Origin: Coptodactyla brooksi
Taxonomy: Eukaryota > Arthropoda > Insecta > Coleoptera > Scarabaeidae
Direction of reading: 5' to 3'
DNA length: 26,437 nt
Assembly (NCBI GenBank): GCA_033557675.1
Contig: JAWQRM010000213.1
Span: forward strand, 1 to 26,437
How positions within the stretch are numbered: the first letter of the stretch is position 1; every line of letters starts with the position of its first letter. Position numbers and translations under genes: made by a program. The notes beneath the pieces were generated by a model. The model searched no databases. It saw only the letters and a program-made list of their open reading frames with translations, and was not told where the DNA came from. Positions 18,326 to 25,869 of the stretch are shown one piece after another.

Positions 18326-18600
18326 CTATCTTACTTGCAGTAGCATGATTCCACGCTCATATAACTTCTGATCCCTGCTGACAAAAAACTGATTAAAGTC
18401 ATTTTTGACGACATCATTTGAAGTAAAGGTGCCAGATCTGGAGAATATGGTTGGTATGGTAGTACATCCCATCCAAGCTGTAAAAGCTTTTGGCGAATTA
18501 CCAAACTGGTACACGGTTTCGCATTATCTTGGTGGAACACTATACCTTTCTATTGATCAGTTCTGTCCTTTTCTGCTTAAGTTTTCTGTTTGTATTCTAG
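18326..18600 (-). pseudogene. mariner transposase, region of the second Asp and C-terminus (copy 1)
   Basis: Two overlapping minus-strand frames each hold part of the protein. One reads FHQDNAKPCTSL, with the second catalytic Asp in HQDNA, then GWDVLPYQPYSPDLAP. The other reads TFTSNDVVKNDFNQFFVSRDQKLYERGI, the C-terminal block. Between them the SDYHLF segment with the third Asp is deleted, so the D,D34D triad is broken. The plus-strand frame over this region (18405-18740) is a shadow. Confidence 0.9.
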
Positions 18601-18628
18601 CAAAATTTTTGAAGAGCTACCAAAAATT

Positions 18629-18690
18629 TTTGCAAGCTTGCAAAAAACTTTGCAAACTTTTGCAAACAGTTTTGCAAACCAGTTTGCAAA
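18629..18690. repeat. TGCAAA-rich periodic array inside mariner copy 1
   Basis: TGCAA starts at 18631, 18639, 18651, 18661, 18673 and 18685, giving spacings of 8, 12, 10, 12 and 12 bp. mariner copy 2 has only two such units (about 24345-24361), so copy 1 probably carries an expansion of an ancestral pair. It lies where the deleted transposase centre should be. Confidence 0.6.
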
Positions 18691-18769
18691 AAATCATACA
18701 AATTATTTCTCCAGCATTTGACAGTACAGTTAACAATTGATTATGGTATTGTCGCAAGAATTTTGAAAA

Positions 18770-18924
18770 GCATTTTGCAATTTTGAAAAGAATTTTGAAA
18801 AGAAGATGCATTCTGTGAATACATCTTCTCCGTACACATCGACTAAGTCTTTCCTCGCTCGAACGGCGTTTTTACCTTTTTTTTGTAATAAAATGTGCCG
18901 AAAATGCTGTTTATGATTTTTCAT
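18770..18924 (-). pseudogene. mariner transposase N-terminus (copy 1)
   Basis: The frame from 18924 begins MKNHKQHFRHILL and continues GKNA-x5-DLVDVYGEDVFTEC, the first helix-turn-helix of mariner transposases that binds the inverted termini. After about 40 residues it runs into low-complexity FSKF/LQ sequence created by AATTTTGAAAAG repeats (18759-18803), marking the left edge of the internal deletion. ATG at 18924-18922 is a plausible native start. Confidence 0.85.
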
Positions 18925-19102
18925 AAGTCACAAAGAGAAAACAATTGCACAAAACCGAACAAAATATTTTCGCACATAAACTTTGCAATGTCAGCTGTCC
19001 GAATATATAATGCATATACGTTTTAGAATGAAGTTGGCTGGTTAAAATACAACTAACGCCTTTGCTGCGAAAAACTGAAATTACTTTCCGAACAACCGAA
19101 TA

Positions 19103-19490
19103 ACTTAGATTAGGTGTTGATGTAGTGGTGAACATTATTTAACCACTGCACTTGTTGGCTAACAAAGGAACTTTTCTACTTAACACTGGATCAAAATACT
19201 TCATTGTATTCTTGAATTTCAGTAAACGGCTTATTGAGATACAAGTCAAAAAAAAGTAAGCATCAGGTGGTGCCACGTCAATGTTTGCATGAAATTGCAT
19301 GGAACCACCGAATGTCCTACCCATTCCCCAGATGTTAATCAACTAGACTCTATTTATGTGACTGTTTGGGAAGGATTATTTATTCAGCAACAATTGCTTA
19401 TTACAGTTATGTAGCATTCTTATATCTGACGCATGTATGCTCAGTAACACGCTTTACGACAATTTCGTTTTTATTACAGATGGAAACACT
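19103..19490. other. No gene recognised
   Basis: A 67-codon minus-strand frame (19342-19139) has no family signature. Confidence 0.45.
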
Positions 19491-19494
19491 AAAA

Positions 19495-19830
19495 TAAAGG
19501 CCTTCGTACTATTAAATCATCTGAGATTACATACGCATGCGGCTTTAACCCGTTATTACCGGTATTTACTTCTAATGATAATTCCGCCGCAAAACGGAGA
19601 ATAAATCAAGGAACCACGAATCTGAATTTCAAATCCACGCGGAATTAGCATCCGAAAAGCATTATATCGAAGGGGGGCTCTTACGCTGGCCCAAATCAAT
19701 TTTTCAAACTCTGCAATATTACTGGGACGAGGAATTACGCATTAAAGGATTTCAATTCCCTGCAATAGAAGTACCCTATTTGCAATTACGTCATTGCAGA
19801 GATCGGTAATCGACACACAAATATTTGCTC
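19495..19830. other. GC-richer non-coding block, possible conserved element
   Basis: No open frame, raised GC, and several homeodomain-like AT cores (TTAAATCATC, GAATTACGCATTAAAGG, CAATTACGTCATT). The last phrase also resembles a CREB/ATF site (TACGTCA). It is the most regulatory-looking patch of the window, but conservation cannot be judged here. Confidence 0.28.
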
Positions 19831-21328
19831 TCTATTTAGGGAGTGAACCAGAATCAGAAGGAGGGAAGTAGTACGAGTTCGCGTACTAACGGGTATAAGG
19901 GAGCGGGATAAATTAGAAATTGGTCCGGGACACTGTAAAGGGTCTGAAACTACGAGGTTTATTCCGGACTAAAACCGCTGGAGTAACTGGTATCCTGGAG
20001 TAGTAGTAGCTGGAACAGTCGTTTTAGGCGGATGCAAATGCAGATCGGATTACATATACCTGTGAAGACCAAAGCGGTTCAGTTACAACTGTAATTATTA
20101 TTTGCCAATTCGTGATGTAGTGTTTCCTTGTAACTAGATATTGCGGATTATAGTCAACAGGGTCAAACTAACATTTCTGTTTATTTAATGCAGGATCCTG
20201 TAATGGAATCACAACAATAATTGTGTTAACTATCTACCTAGTAATCCCATTGCGAAAGTTGATTAATCTGTGTACGATTATCCCTTATTCTCGCACAAAT
20301 TGTGTAACAAGGCACAAAAAGAATGACTACAAACGAATAATATGTGATCCTTGTATAACTTGGACGGTAAGATCATCTGTCACAAAAACAGAGGTTGTAC
20401 TTTTGATTTCAGTTCGGAGGTCAGTTTATTTTCTTATTTATTAAAAAGCAATTAGTTACTCAACTTCATATCTGGGCGAAAAAACATAGAATTCATATCT
20501 TAAAAGCTTTCTTTATCGGCGAAGTATGATCTTCGCACGAAAAACAATTACTATGGTGATTATCCGTAGATTTATCCGTTATGGTGATATTAGTACCTAA
20601 TTTAAATTCTTTAATTCTTGATATGGTTGATATCGCTGTTTCGTCTTATTCTTGTATTGGTGTTTTATTTCCAAACCGTTCTGACGAAGATTTTCTCGGT
20701 GTGGCTCACGACGCCTTTCGATTTTCGTCATTTTCAAGTGAATGTAGGTGTTAGGAATGTATCGTGTTATATAGGTTTCGAGAACTTGTGTAGTGGGGTG
20801 AAGATGGTCTTCGGTTCGTTCTTGCTCTGTACATTGAAGATGTCATGGTTTTTCCTATGTTTATAAATCCGATTATTACTCGTTTTGGTTTTTAGAAATT
20901 TTATTGGAGGGCAAAACCTTTATTTCAAATGAAGCGGTTAAATATGACTTGTTATTTCTGAAAATTGTAGTAAATTCAGTACTTCATTTATAATTTGCGC
21001 ATACAGTTATTTTGCGAAAATAAAATCTTAAAGTAAAAAATCAGTTTTCTCATCACACCTTTTAAAAATTCACCCCAACATGTTTTTCTACCAATTGTTG
21101 GTTTAAAATGATCCACTTTTCCTTAGCATCAGTATTAATTTTGCAGTTGTCCTTTTATCGCTTCATTCGTTAAGTCATCAAAAGCTTTTTCACAGTAGTC
21201 CAACGTAATATACATTGTTAAATTAACCCTGATGAACTAATTATTGTTTAATAGACAAGTGCTTAACATATGCAACAGATGGGTAAGAAAATATCCTCTT
21301 CTCGCCAAGCTCTTACAATCAGGTCATA
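19831..21328. other. No gene confidently recognised
   Basis: Frames at 20223-20444 and 20618-20866 (plus) and an 82-codon purine-rich minus-strand frame (20842-20597, without an upstream start) have no recognisable domain. Such frames are expected by chance at this length. The part at about 19850-20050 is GC-richer. Confidence 0.45.
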
Positions 21329-21369
21329 ATATTTTCTTAAGAAGCCTTTTAGGCTTCTTAAGAAAATAT
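21329..21369. repeat. Perfect 19-bp inverted repeat (hairpin)
   Basis: ATATTTTCTTAAGAAGCCT (21329-21347) and its exact reverse complement (21351-21369) enclose only three bases. It lies inside a 75-codon unassigned plus-strand frame (21244-21471), which it probably creates in part. The perfect arms suggest a recent snap-back duplication. Confidence 0.88.
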
Positions 21370-21920
21370 AGGAATGTACAATTGTCTGATTGGATTTTTT
21401 CGAACTATTTTACTAAAGCGTGGTCTAATAGTTTACACTTTACCGCCCTTTCTGAAATTTTATCAAAATGAAATAATTAGGATCTATATTCAATACACTG
21501 TGCCGTTTATTATTCTTTTGGAAGAGTGTTTGAAAACAGCGTAAGCTGAAATTAGTTGACAAAAGGCAAATGTGAAAAAACAGCTTGTCAACAACAGAAC
21601 AAATAACATTAAATTCGTAATATGTTTTACTGCATTATCGTTGTCTTTCTTCAGGAATCATTATAGTTCATTTTTTGAAAGAAGGAGTGACTTATACAGC
21701 ACAGATCACACAAGGCAAATATAGCTTCACATTAAATTTTAGTAACGATTTGCCAACATACATACTTATTAATGGAGTTGCACAACTTTTAGGATGCGTT
21801 TAACGCTCTGCAAATGTTTTAATTTAAAAATAAACTTCAAACATATTTTTTATCAAGAAAGCGCTAATTATTATACTTTATTAATTATAACTATGTATTA
21901 TATTGGGTATCCCGTTTAAA
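21370..21920. other. No gene recognised
   Basis: AT-rich; only a small pair TTGACAAAAGG...CTTGTCAA near 21558-21590 was noted. Confidence 0.5.
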
Positions 21921-22780
21921 GCAGTGATTGAAGATTACTCAAACGGTAAGTTGGATGGAAAAGAATTTCATTTAAAAGTTGTTCAGTGAAAAGGGGGACA
22001 TATCATGAAGACAACTACTTTTAATCAAAACATTATTTCAAGGGCAACTTTTTTTTCAAGTGGCAAATGGTAGTACGTTTTTTATTAGACATTTTGCTAC
22101 CGAGTAAAAGTACTGCAATGCACATTATTGTTTAAAACTAATATAAATCCTTCTATCTAAACAAAAAAGAATACCTATGTAAAAAATGTTTCCTTACAGA
22201 AGAATTAAAGAAGAAGTGGCAAAATTAATTTTGTTGAATGTTTATAATTCTGATTAGAGAAACGTATGGACGCAAATGTTGAAAAGAATGTCCTTCCGTT
22301 CTTCCAAATACCTCTCTATTCTTAGCTGAAAAGAAGTGCTTACTTGGCACGGTTTATGAATTGACACGCATTTTCAATTTTTCTTTTCATGTGGATTCGT
22401 CCGAAAATAAAGTATTCGAGAAAAAATTTGCATTTTACTTCTGTCTTGCCTCATTACAAAAAGGGGCCCGATTTTCAAAATCACTTACAGTGAGTTCTTG
22501 ACGTAAAAAAAATGTGGTATGGATGGTATTCATACAACTTTAAAATTTTTTGGATACTTGATTTTGATATTCCTGAATCAGCAGCAATTTGACGACAACT
22601 TACATGGGGATCGAAGGTAACAGCCGCAGTAATTGCTATTTGATTGCCTTCATCTGTGGCACTTCGACGGCGATTGTGTTTTTTTTGTCTCTAACGTCTT
22701 GGTTTCTTTGAAATTTTCGATTACACGGTTGAAAGTCGTCCAACTGGGATCTATTTCATCCGGAATCCATTGCAACTATT
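21921..22780 (-). mobile_element. Tc1/mariner-superfamily element (DUF4817-type), deleted copy 2
   Basis: This is the minus-strand relative of 16591-17200. The 3' end begins at 21921 with GCAGTGATTGAAGATTACTC, matching the reverse complement of the copy 1 end. The middle shares ATTATTTTCGGACGAATCCAC-type sequence around the first Asp. Its 5' coding part reaches about 22765, further than copy 1. The outer 5' terminus was not identified. Confidence 0.85.
22200..22765 (-). pseudogene. Tc1-like transposase remnant with DNA-binding region
   Basis: Reading the minus strand from 22765 across several frameshifts, one finds PDEIDPSWTTFNRVIENFKE, typical of the N-terminal DUF4817 part. Next comes DEGNQIAITAAVTFDPHVSC, then RQIAADSGISKSSIQKILKL, the helix-turn-helix, and EYHPYHIFF. 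Then FENRAPFCN and LFSDES with the first catalytic Asp (about 22390-22400) appear. After that only a possible EGHSFQHL piece resembles the C-terminal GGHFEHLL block, so the catalytic centre is deleted. Multiple stops and shifts show it is long dead. Confidence 0.82.
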
Positions 22781-23058
22781 GAATTTTGAAATGAAAATAA
22801 TATTTTTTGAATATTTTCATACAAAACAATTAGACTGATTAACATTGATTGACATTGACAATTTTGTTTTTTGTATTAGTTTTTTGTAGTTCTTTGTATC
22901 TCTTCTTTTCTCAGATTTAGTTATAAAGTTACATTTATAGCGAAAATATCGATTTTGTAATTCCTAAATATTTTTCACAAAAAATTCAGTTTATGTAAGT
23001 TCAGTTTCTTTTTGTGCTAAAAACGTGGATAAAACTGATCACAAATCATCACTGAGTA
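22781..23058. other. No gene recognised
   Basis: AT-rich; may contain the 5' end of the Tc1-like copy and the start of the piggyBac-like remnant, but no terminus is recognisable. Confidence 0.4.
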
Positions 23059-23505
23059 GGAGTGGCCGTATGGATCAAAGCGAGATGGATGATATAATTT
23101 CGTACCAACTCATCATCCAGACTAAGAAACCTGAATAAGTAGTGATCACAGAATGTAATAAAGCATATTATTCAATGAAGATGATGATCCGGATTACGAT
23201 CAAGCAGAAGCTGAAAGTAATGATTCAGATATTGAGAACGAGGAACAGCCTTAAATCAATGAATGCATTGACAGCGAAGATGACGTTAAAGAAGTAACTA
23301 ATGACTAGAAGAACATGAGACATTTTATATTACCAAGGATGGAACCAGATGCCGAAACGAACCTCCACCAGCAAGTAAAGTTCGAGTGCACAGTATTCTA
23401 AAAGAATCCAGAACCGGCCTTGCCAGAATGTTTGCTCCTAGCACATTGTTACAAATTTTCAAATCGTTTATTGCAGAAGAAATGGCGTTAATAATAACAA
23501 GTGAT
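23059..23505 (+). pseudogene. piggyBac-like transposase, N-terminal remnant
   Basis: The reading starts at ATG 23070 (MDQSEMDDII) and crosses several stops. An acidic stretch follows (EDDDPDYDQAEAESNDSDIE, then SEDDVKEV), as usual at the N-terminus of piggyBac transposases. A shifted frame then reads TKDGTRCRNEPPPASKVRVHSI, similar to the family pattern 'DGT-x-W-x2-PP...R-x-HNI', and MFAPSTLLQIFKSFIAEEMALIITS, similar to the helix 'T-x-L-x2-F-x-LFI-x2-E-x2-x-IV'. In full proteins the DDD catalytic core follows; here it is absent. The assignment rests on order and pattern rather than any catalytic residue. Confidence 0.6.
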
Positions 23506-23690
23506 TAGAAATCCAACTCATGTTAGGTGCGACACGATCCTTGCACAAAATAAAATAAATACAGATAAAAGACAAATTTCAACGCAAGACCCGTTAAATA
23601 CGGTCAATAGCCAAACAATTTTACAAGTGTCAAACATGTGTGAACCTGTATATATATGTAACAGTTTTTTATATGTATATTAATTATTTT
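23506..23690 (+). pseudogene. Possible piggyBac C-terminal remnant
   Basis: The 60-codon frame ends in LQVSNMCEPVYICNSFLYVY, spaced like the final Cys-rich motif of piggyBac proteins (C-x2-C-x2-P-x-C-x3-CF-x2-YH), with several Cys replaced. If true, the copy kept both ends of the protein and lost the centre. The match is weak and may be chance. Confidence 0.28.
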
Positions 23691-23949
23691 ATTTATCTTG
23701 CTAAATAAAAATTCAAAACCAGGTTTTGTCCTGTTTTATTGTTAACCTTCTTTTTAAGTTGAGTAAAAATCTTACTGAAAAATATTATTCTGATCACGCA
23801 GATTATTTAACTGACTCCAGGTACAATTGGGTTCCTATTGGGTTGCTCGGAAAGTAATTTCGTGTTTTTTTTTTTTTTTTGGTGAAAATGAAAGGCACTT
23901 TTCTTAGAGAGTATAAATATTTTATGTACTTACATATTTACGACTTTGG

Positions 23950-24206
23950 TTCAACACCTTTTGCCATCTTTCTTGCAGTAGCACGATTCCACACTCATAA
24001 ACCTTCTGATCCTTGCTGGCAAAAAAACTGATCCATTTCATTTTTGGCGGCCTCATTTGAAGTAAAGGTTTTGCGGTCGAAAAACTTTTGTGGAGACCGA
24101 AACAAGTAATAATCAGAAGATGCCAGATCTGGAGAATATGGTGGGTTGGCAGTACATCCCATCCAAGCTTTTGTCGAGAAACCAAACTGGATTTTCTATT
24201 GATCAA
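23950..24206 (-). pseudogene. mariner transposase C-terminal part (copy 2)
   Basis: The 94-codon frame from 24206 contains GWDVLP, then a frameshifted stretch, then FFASKDQKVYECGIVLLQERWQKV, the usual mariner C-terminus. In the alternate frame between them, PPYSPDLASSDYYLF is readable at about 24095-24145, so the codon for the third catalytic Asp persists here, unlike in copy 1. Two compensating frameshifts therefore disrupt this part. The second Asp (HQDNA) region is missing. Confidence 0.88.
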
Positions 24207-24364
24207 TTTCTATTCATCAGGATTTTTTTATTGATTGATTCTGGCCTTCTATTTGAATGAATTAATTTGTCCAGTAGATGACAGTACACTTCAGAAATGA
24301 AGTTTTGAAAATTCTGAACAATTTTTTCAAATTGTTTTCATTTTTGCAAAAATTTTGCAAACCA

Positions 24365-24510
24365 GTCTGGGCACAAGCATTCTGTCAATACATCGTCTCC
24401 ATATACGGCACATAACTTTTTCCTTCCTTTAACGTAAAACCTTTTTTGTAATAAAGAAAGCAAAATGTGTCGAGAATGCTATTTTTGATTCTCCATTTCA
24501 TAAGACACAA
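24365..24510 (-). pseudogene. mariner transposase N-terminus (copy 2)
   Basis: Broken frames read HSRHILL and then CAVYGDDVLTEC, the same helix-turn-helix remnant as copy 1 (VDVYGEDVFTEC). The frame is lost afterwards at the deletion junction rich in TTTTGCAAA. Confidence 0.75.
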
Positions 24511-24570
24511 AAAGAAAACAATTGCTCAAAGCCACTTACCACATACGGTTTAGAATGAAGTTGACTGGTT

Positions 24571-24613
24571 AAAATACAACTAACGCCTCTGCTGCGAAAA
24601 AATACAACTAACG
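24571..24613 (+). repeat. 15-bp subterminal duplication in mariner copy 2
   Basis: AAAATACAACTAACG occurs at 24571-24585 and 24599-24613. mariner copy 1 has a single version (19044-19058) at this position, so this is a change specific to copy 2, directly beside the right terminus. Confidence 0.8.
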
Positions 24614-24635
24614 AAATTACATTCCCAACAACCAA

Positions 24636-24789
24636 TGTCTTTTCCTTTACATGTAAGATATGTTGACATTAGTCGTTACCGACTAACCTACAGTGATTTA
24701 GGTACGTGACTTAAGAGGTACCAACAGCCCTTACTTAAATTCTAAAAGGATAACACTGTCTTCGCGTATTTATTAAGCGGTATGCTATG
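24636..24789. other. No gene recognised
   Basis: Short gap between mariner copy 2 and the LINE remnant. It may contain the LINE 3' UTR. Confidence 0.4.
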
Positions 24790-25200
24790 TTGTTACACAT
24801 CACATGTTCACATTTCAGTGTTCACGTATGAGTGGAGTCCCTTTGCGTGTTTCACTGCCAAATTTTTGATTTCTTCGGTAACAGTTGGGATTTGGAAGTT
24901 CCTGTGCAGTTGGTCATTCCGGTAGTACCGTGGTGCGTCTACAATGCCCCTAAACACTTTGAAAGTTTGGAATATATTTATGTTACTTTGTTGCTGCACA
25001 GTCCCATTGTTGACCCATGTATGTCCACATGGACTTTAGAATTTGTTTGTATCAAAACAGTTTGTTAAGTATGGTTAATTGGGATTTTCTTCCAACTAAT
25101 CAATACATTTTCCTATATTTAATTTCCAGTTCCTTTCTTTTCTTTTCAACGTGCTGATTTCATCGAAGTCGTACATCAAGATTCATCAATGTTATTTACT
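24790..25200 (-). pseudogene. Jockey-type LINE reverse transcriptase, C-terminal end
   Basis: These proteins copy element RNA at a chromosomal nick. Reading the minus strand from about 25140 across frameshifts shows LVGRKSQLTILNKLF, YKQILKSMWTY and GQQWDCA, the conserved thumb-region block 'LxxKxxLxxxNKxxLYKxxLKPIWTYGxQLWG'. A 63-codon frame (24999-24808) then reads FQTFKVFRGIVDAPRYYRND, followed by HRNFQIPTVTEEI and VKHAKGLHSYVN, the family's typical tail 'FQxKxLRxIxxAPxYxxN...IPxVxxEI'. The catalytic palm with the F/YADD motif and the endonuclease are absent, consistent with 5' truncation of a LINE insertion. Confidence 0.88.
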
Positions 25201-25466
25201 GTTATGACTGTACGGGATGTCGGTATTGTTACTGATACATGATCTTGTTGTTTGTGCGTAAAGTCAATGTGTATCATTTTCCAGTCCAGGTGGCTAACCT
25301 GTTATTCCCACCTGTAACCTCAAATGTAAACCAGAATTTTAAATAAAGACCGAATGTTCACATAACGACACATACACATAATTATTCTTTGTAATTTTAT
25401 TTGTACCTGTGCAGAGCATAACGAAAATACAATACTAATAGTGACGACAAAGCCAAATTAACTTAC
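25201..25466. other. No gene recognised; would be intron if the exon at 25467-25722 is real
   Basis: AT-rich sequence without a recognisable domain. Its right edge holds the donor-like ACTTAC (GTAAGT on the minus strand, 25461-25466). Confidence 0.35.
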
Positions 25467-25722
25467 ACACAACATGGTTGGCTTTTGCGTATTTGCCCAT
25501 CGATCGCTGCTCATTTTTTACGGGGATTTTTCGGGCATTGTCGTCAGAGCCCACAACGGGCGTACCGTCATTGTCCGCGCTAATCCAATTTGCGTAAAAT
25601 CTGTACAGATCCGCCGGCTGCATCTCCGTAAAATCGGAAGCGTACACACCAGATTGCCGTCAAAATCAAATGGCGATGCGTGGAATCCCGGTGACCATTT
25701 TGAAAACGTGCCGTTCACTGCG
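25467..25722 (-). pseudogene. Possible host exon or gene fragment with a 2-nt slip
   Basis: On the minus strand, an acceptor-like ATTATTCACAG precedes 25722 and a strong donor GTAAGT follows 25467, giving a 256-bp exon. The composition is GC-richer than the flanks. The first part reads NGTFSKWSPGFHASPFDFDG. After a GTGTGT run (plus strand 25644-25649) the protein-like reading continues in another frame as VYASDFTEMQPADLYRFYAN, followed by WISADNDGTPVVGSDDNARK. Losing one GT unit would join the two, so a slippage mutation or sequencing error is plausible. I do not recognise the protein family. The overlapping plus-strand frame (25474-25728) is probably a shadow, though the strand choice rests mainly on the splice signals. 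Confidence 0.38.
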
Positions 25723-25820
25723 CTGTGAATAATTTAATTTGTAACCAATGGCTGGCTATACACTACATACTGTTTGTATGAGATGTGCACAAACATTATA
25801 GACGCATTCGTATGAGTACA

Positions 25821-25869
25821 TGGGCGTCGCCATGGATTTTCTCCAGAGAGGAGAAAATGGCGACGCCCA
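25821..25869. repeat. Two-part hairpin (11 bp + 9 bp stem)
   Basis: TGGGCGTCGCC (25821-25831) pairs with 25859-25869 and ATTTTCTCC (25836-25844) with 25850-25858; a 4-nt bulge (ATGG) and a 5-nt loop remain. The stem is GC-rich and strong. It overlaps no recognisable gene; a 66-codon frame across it (25785-25985) is likely accidental. Confidence 0.82.

Larger units (their letters stand above)
18231..19100 (-). mobile_element. mariner element, internally deleted copy 1
   Basis: The left terminus at 18231 (AGTTGTTCGGAAAGGAATTTC) and right terminus ending at 19100 (GAAATTACTTTCCGAACAAC) are inverted copies of a mariner end. TA flanks both sides (18229-18230 and 19101-19102), which gives an exact 870-bp element with its target duplication. 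Intact mariners are about 1.25-1.3 kb, so some 400 bp is missing. The transposase was encoded on the minus strand. Confidence 0.93.
23838..24635 (-). mobile_element. mariner element, internally deleted copy 2
   Basis: The left terminus TTGGGTTGCTCGGAAAGTAA at 23838 follows TA (23836-23837). The right terminus ends at 24635 (ATTACATTCCCAACAACCAA), but the dinucleotide after it is TG, a likely mutated TA. The length of 798 bp again shows an internal deletion. It belongs to the same family as 18231-19100, with the same orientation and similar internal junction sequence (TTTTGCAAACCAG). A poly-T run of about 16 lies just inside the left end. Confidence 0.9.

Noticed and set aside
18405..18740. 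111-codon plus-strand frame
   Set aside because: Antisense shadow of the mariner transposase remnant, extended by the TGCAAA array.
20597..20842. 82-codon purine-rich minus-strand open stretch resembling a basic protein
   Set aside because: No start codon at its head, no family signature, and several such stretches are expected by chance at this length.
21000..21200. Minus-strand phrase TLDYCEKAFDDLT resembling LINE RT motif A
   Set aside because: The similarity is a few residues only, followed by stops and no other RT motif.
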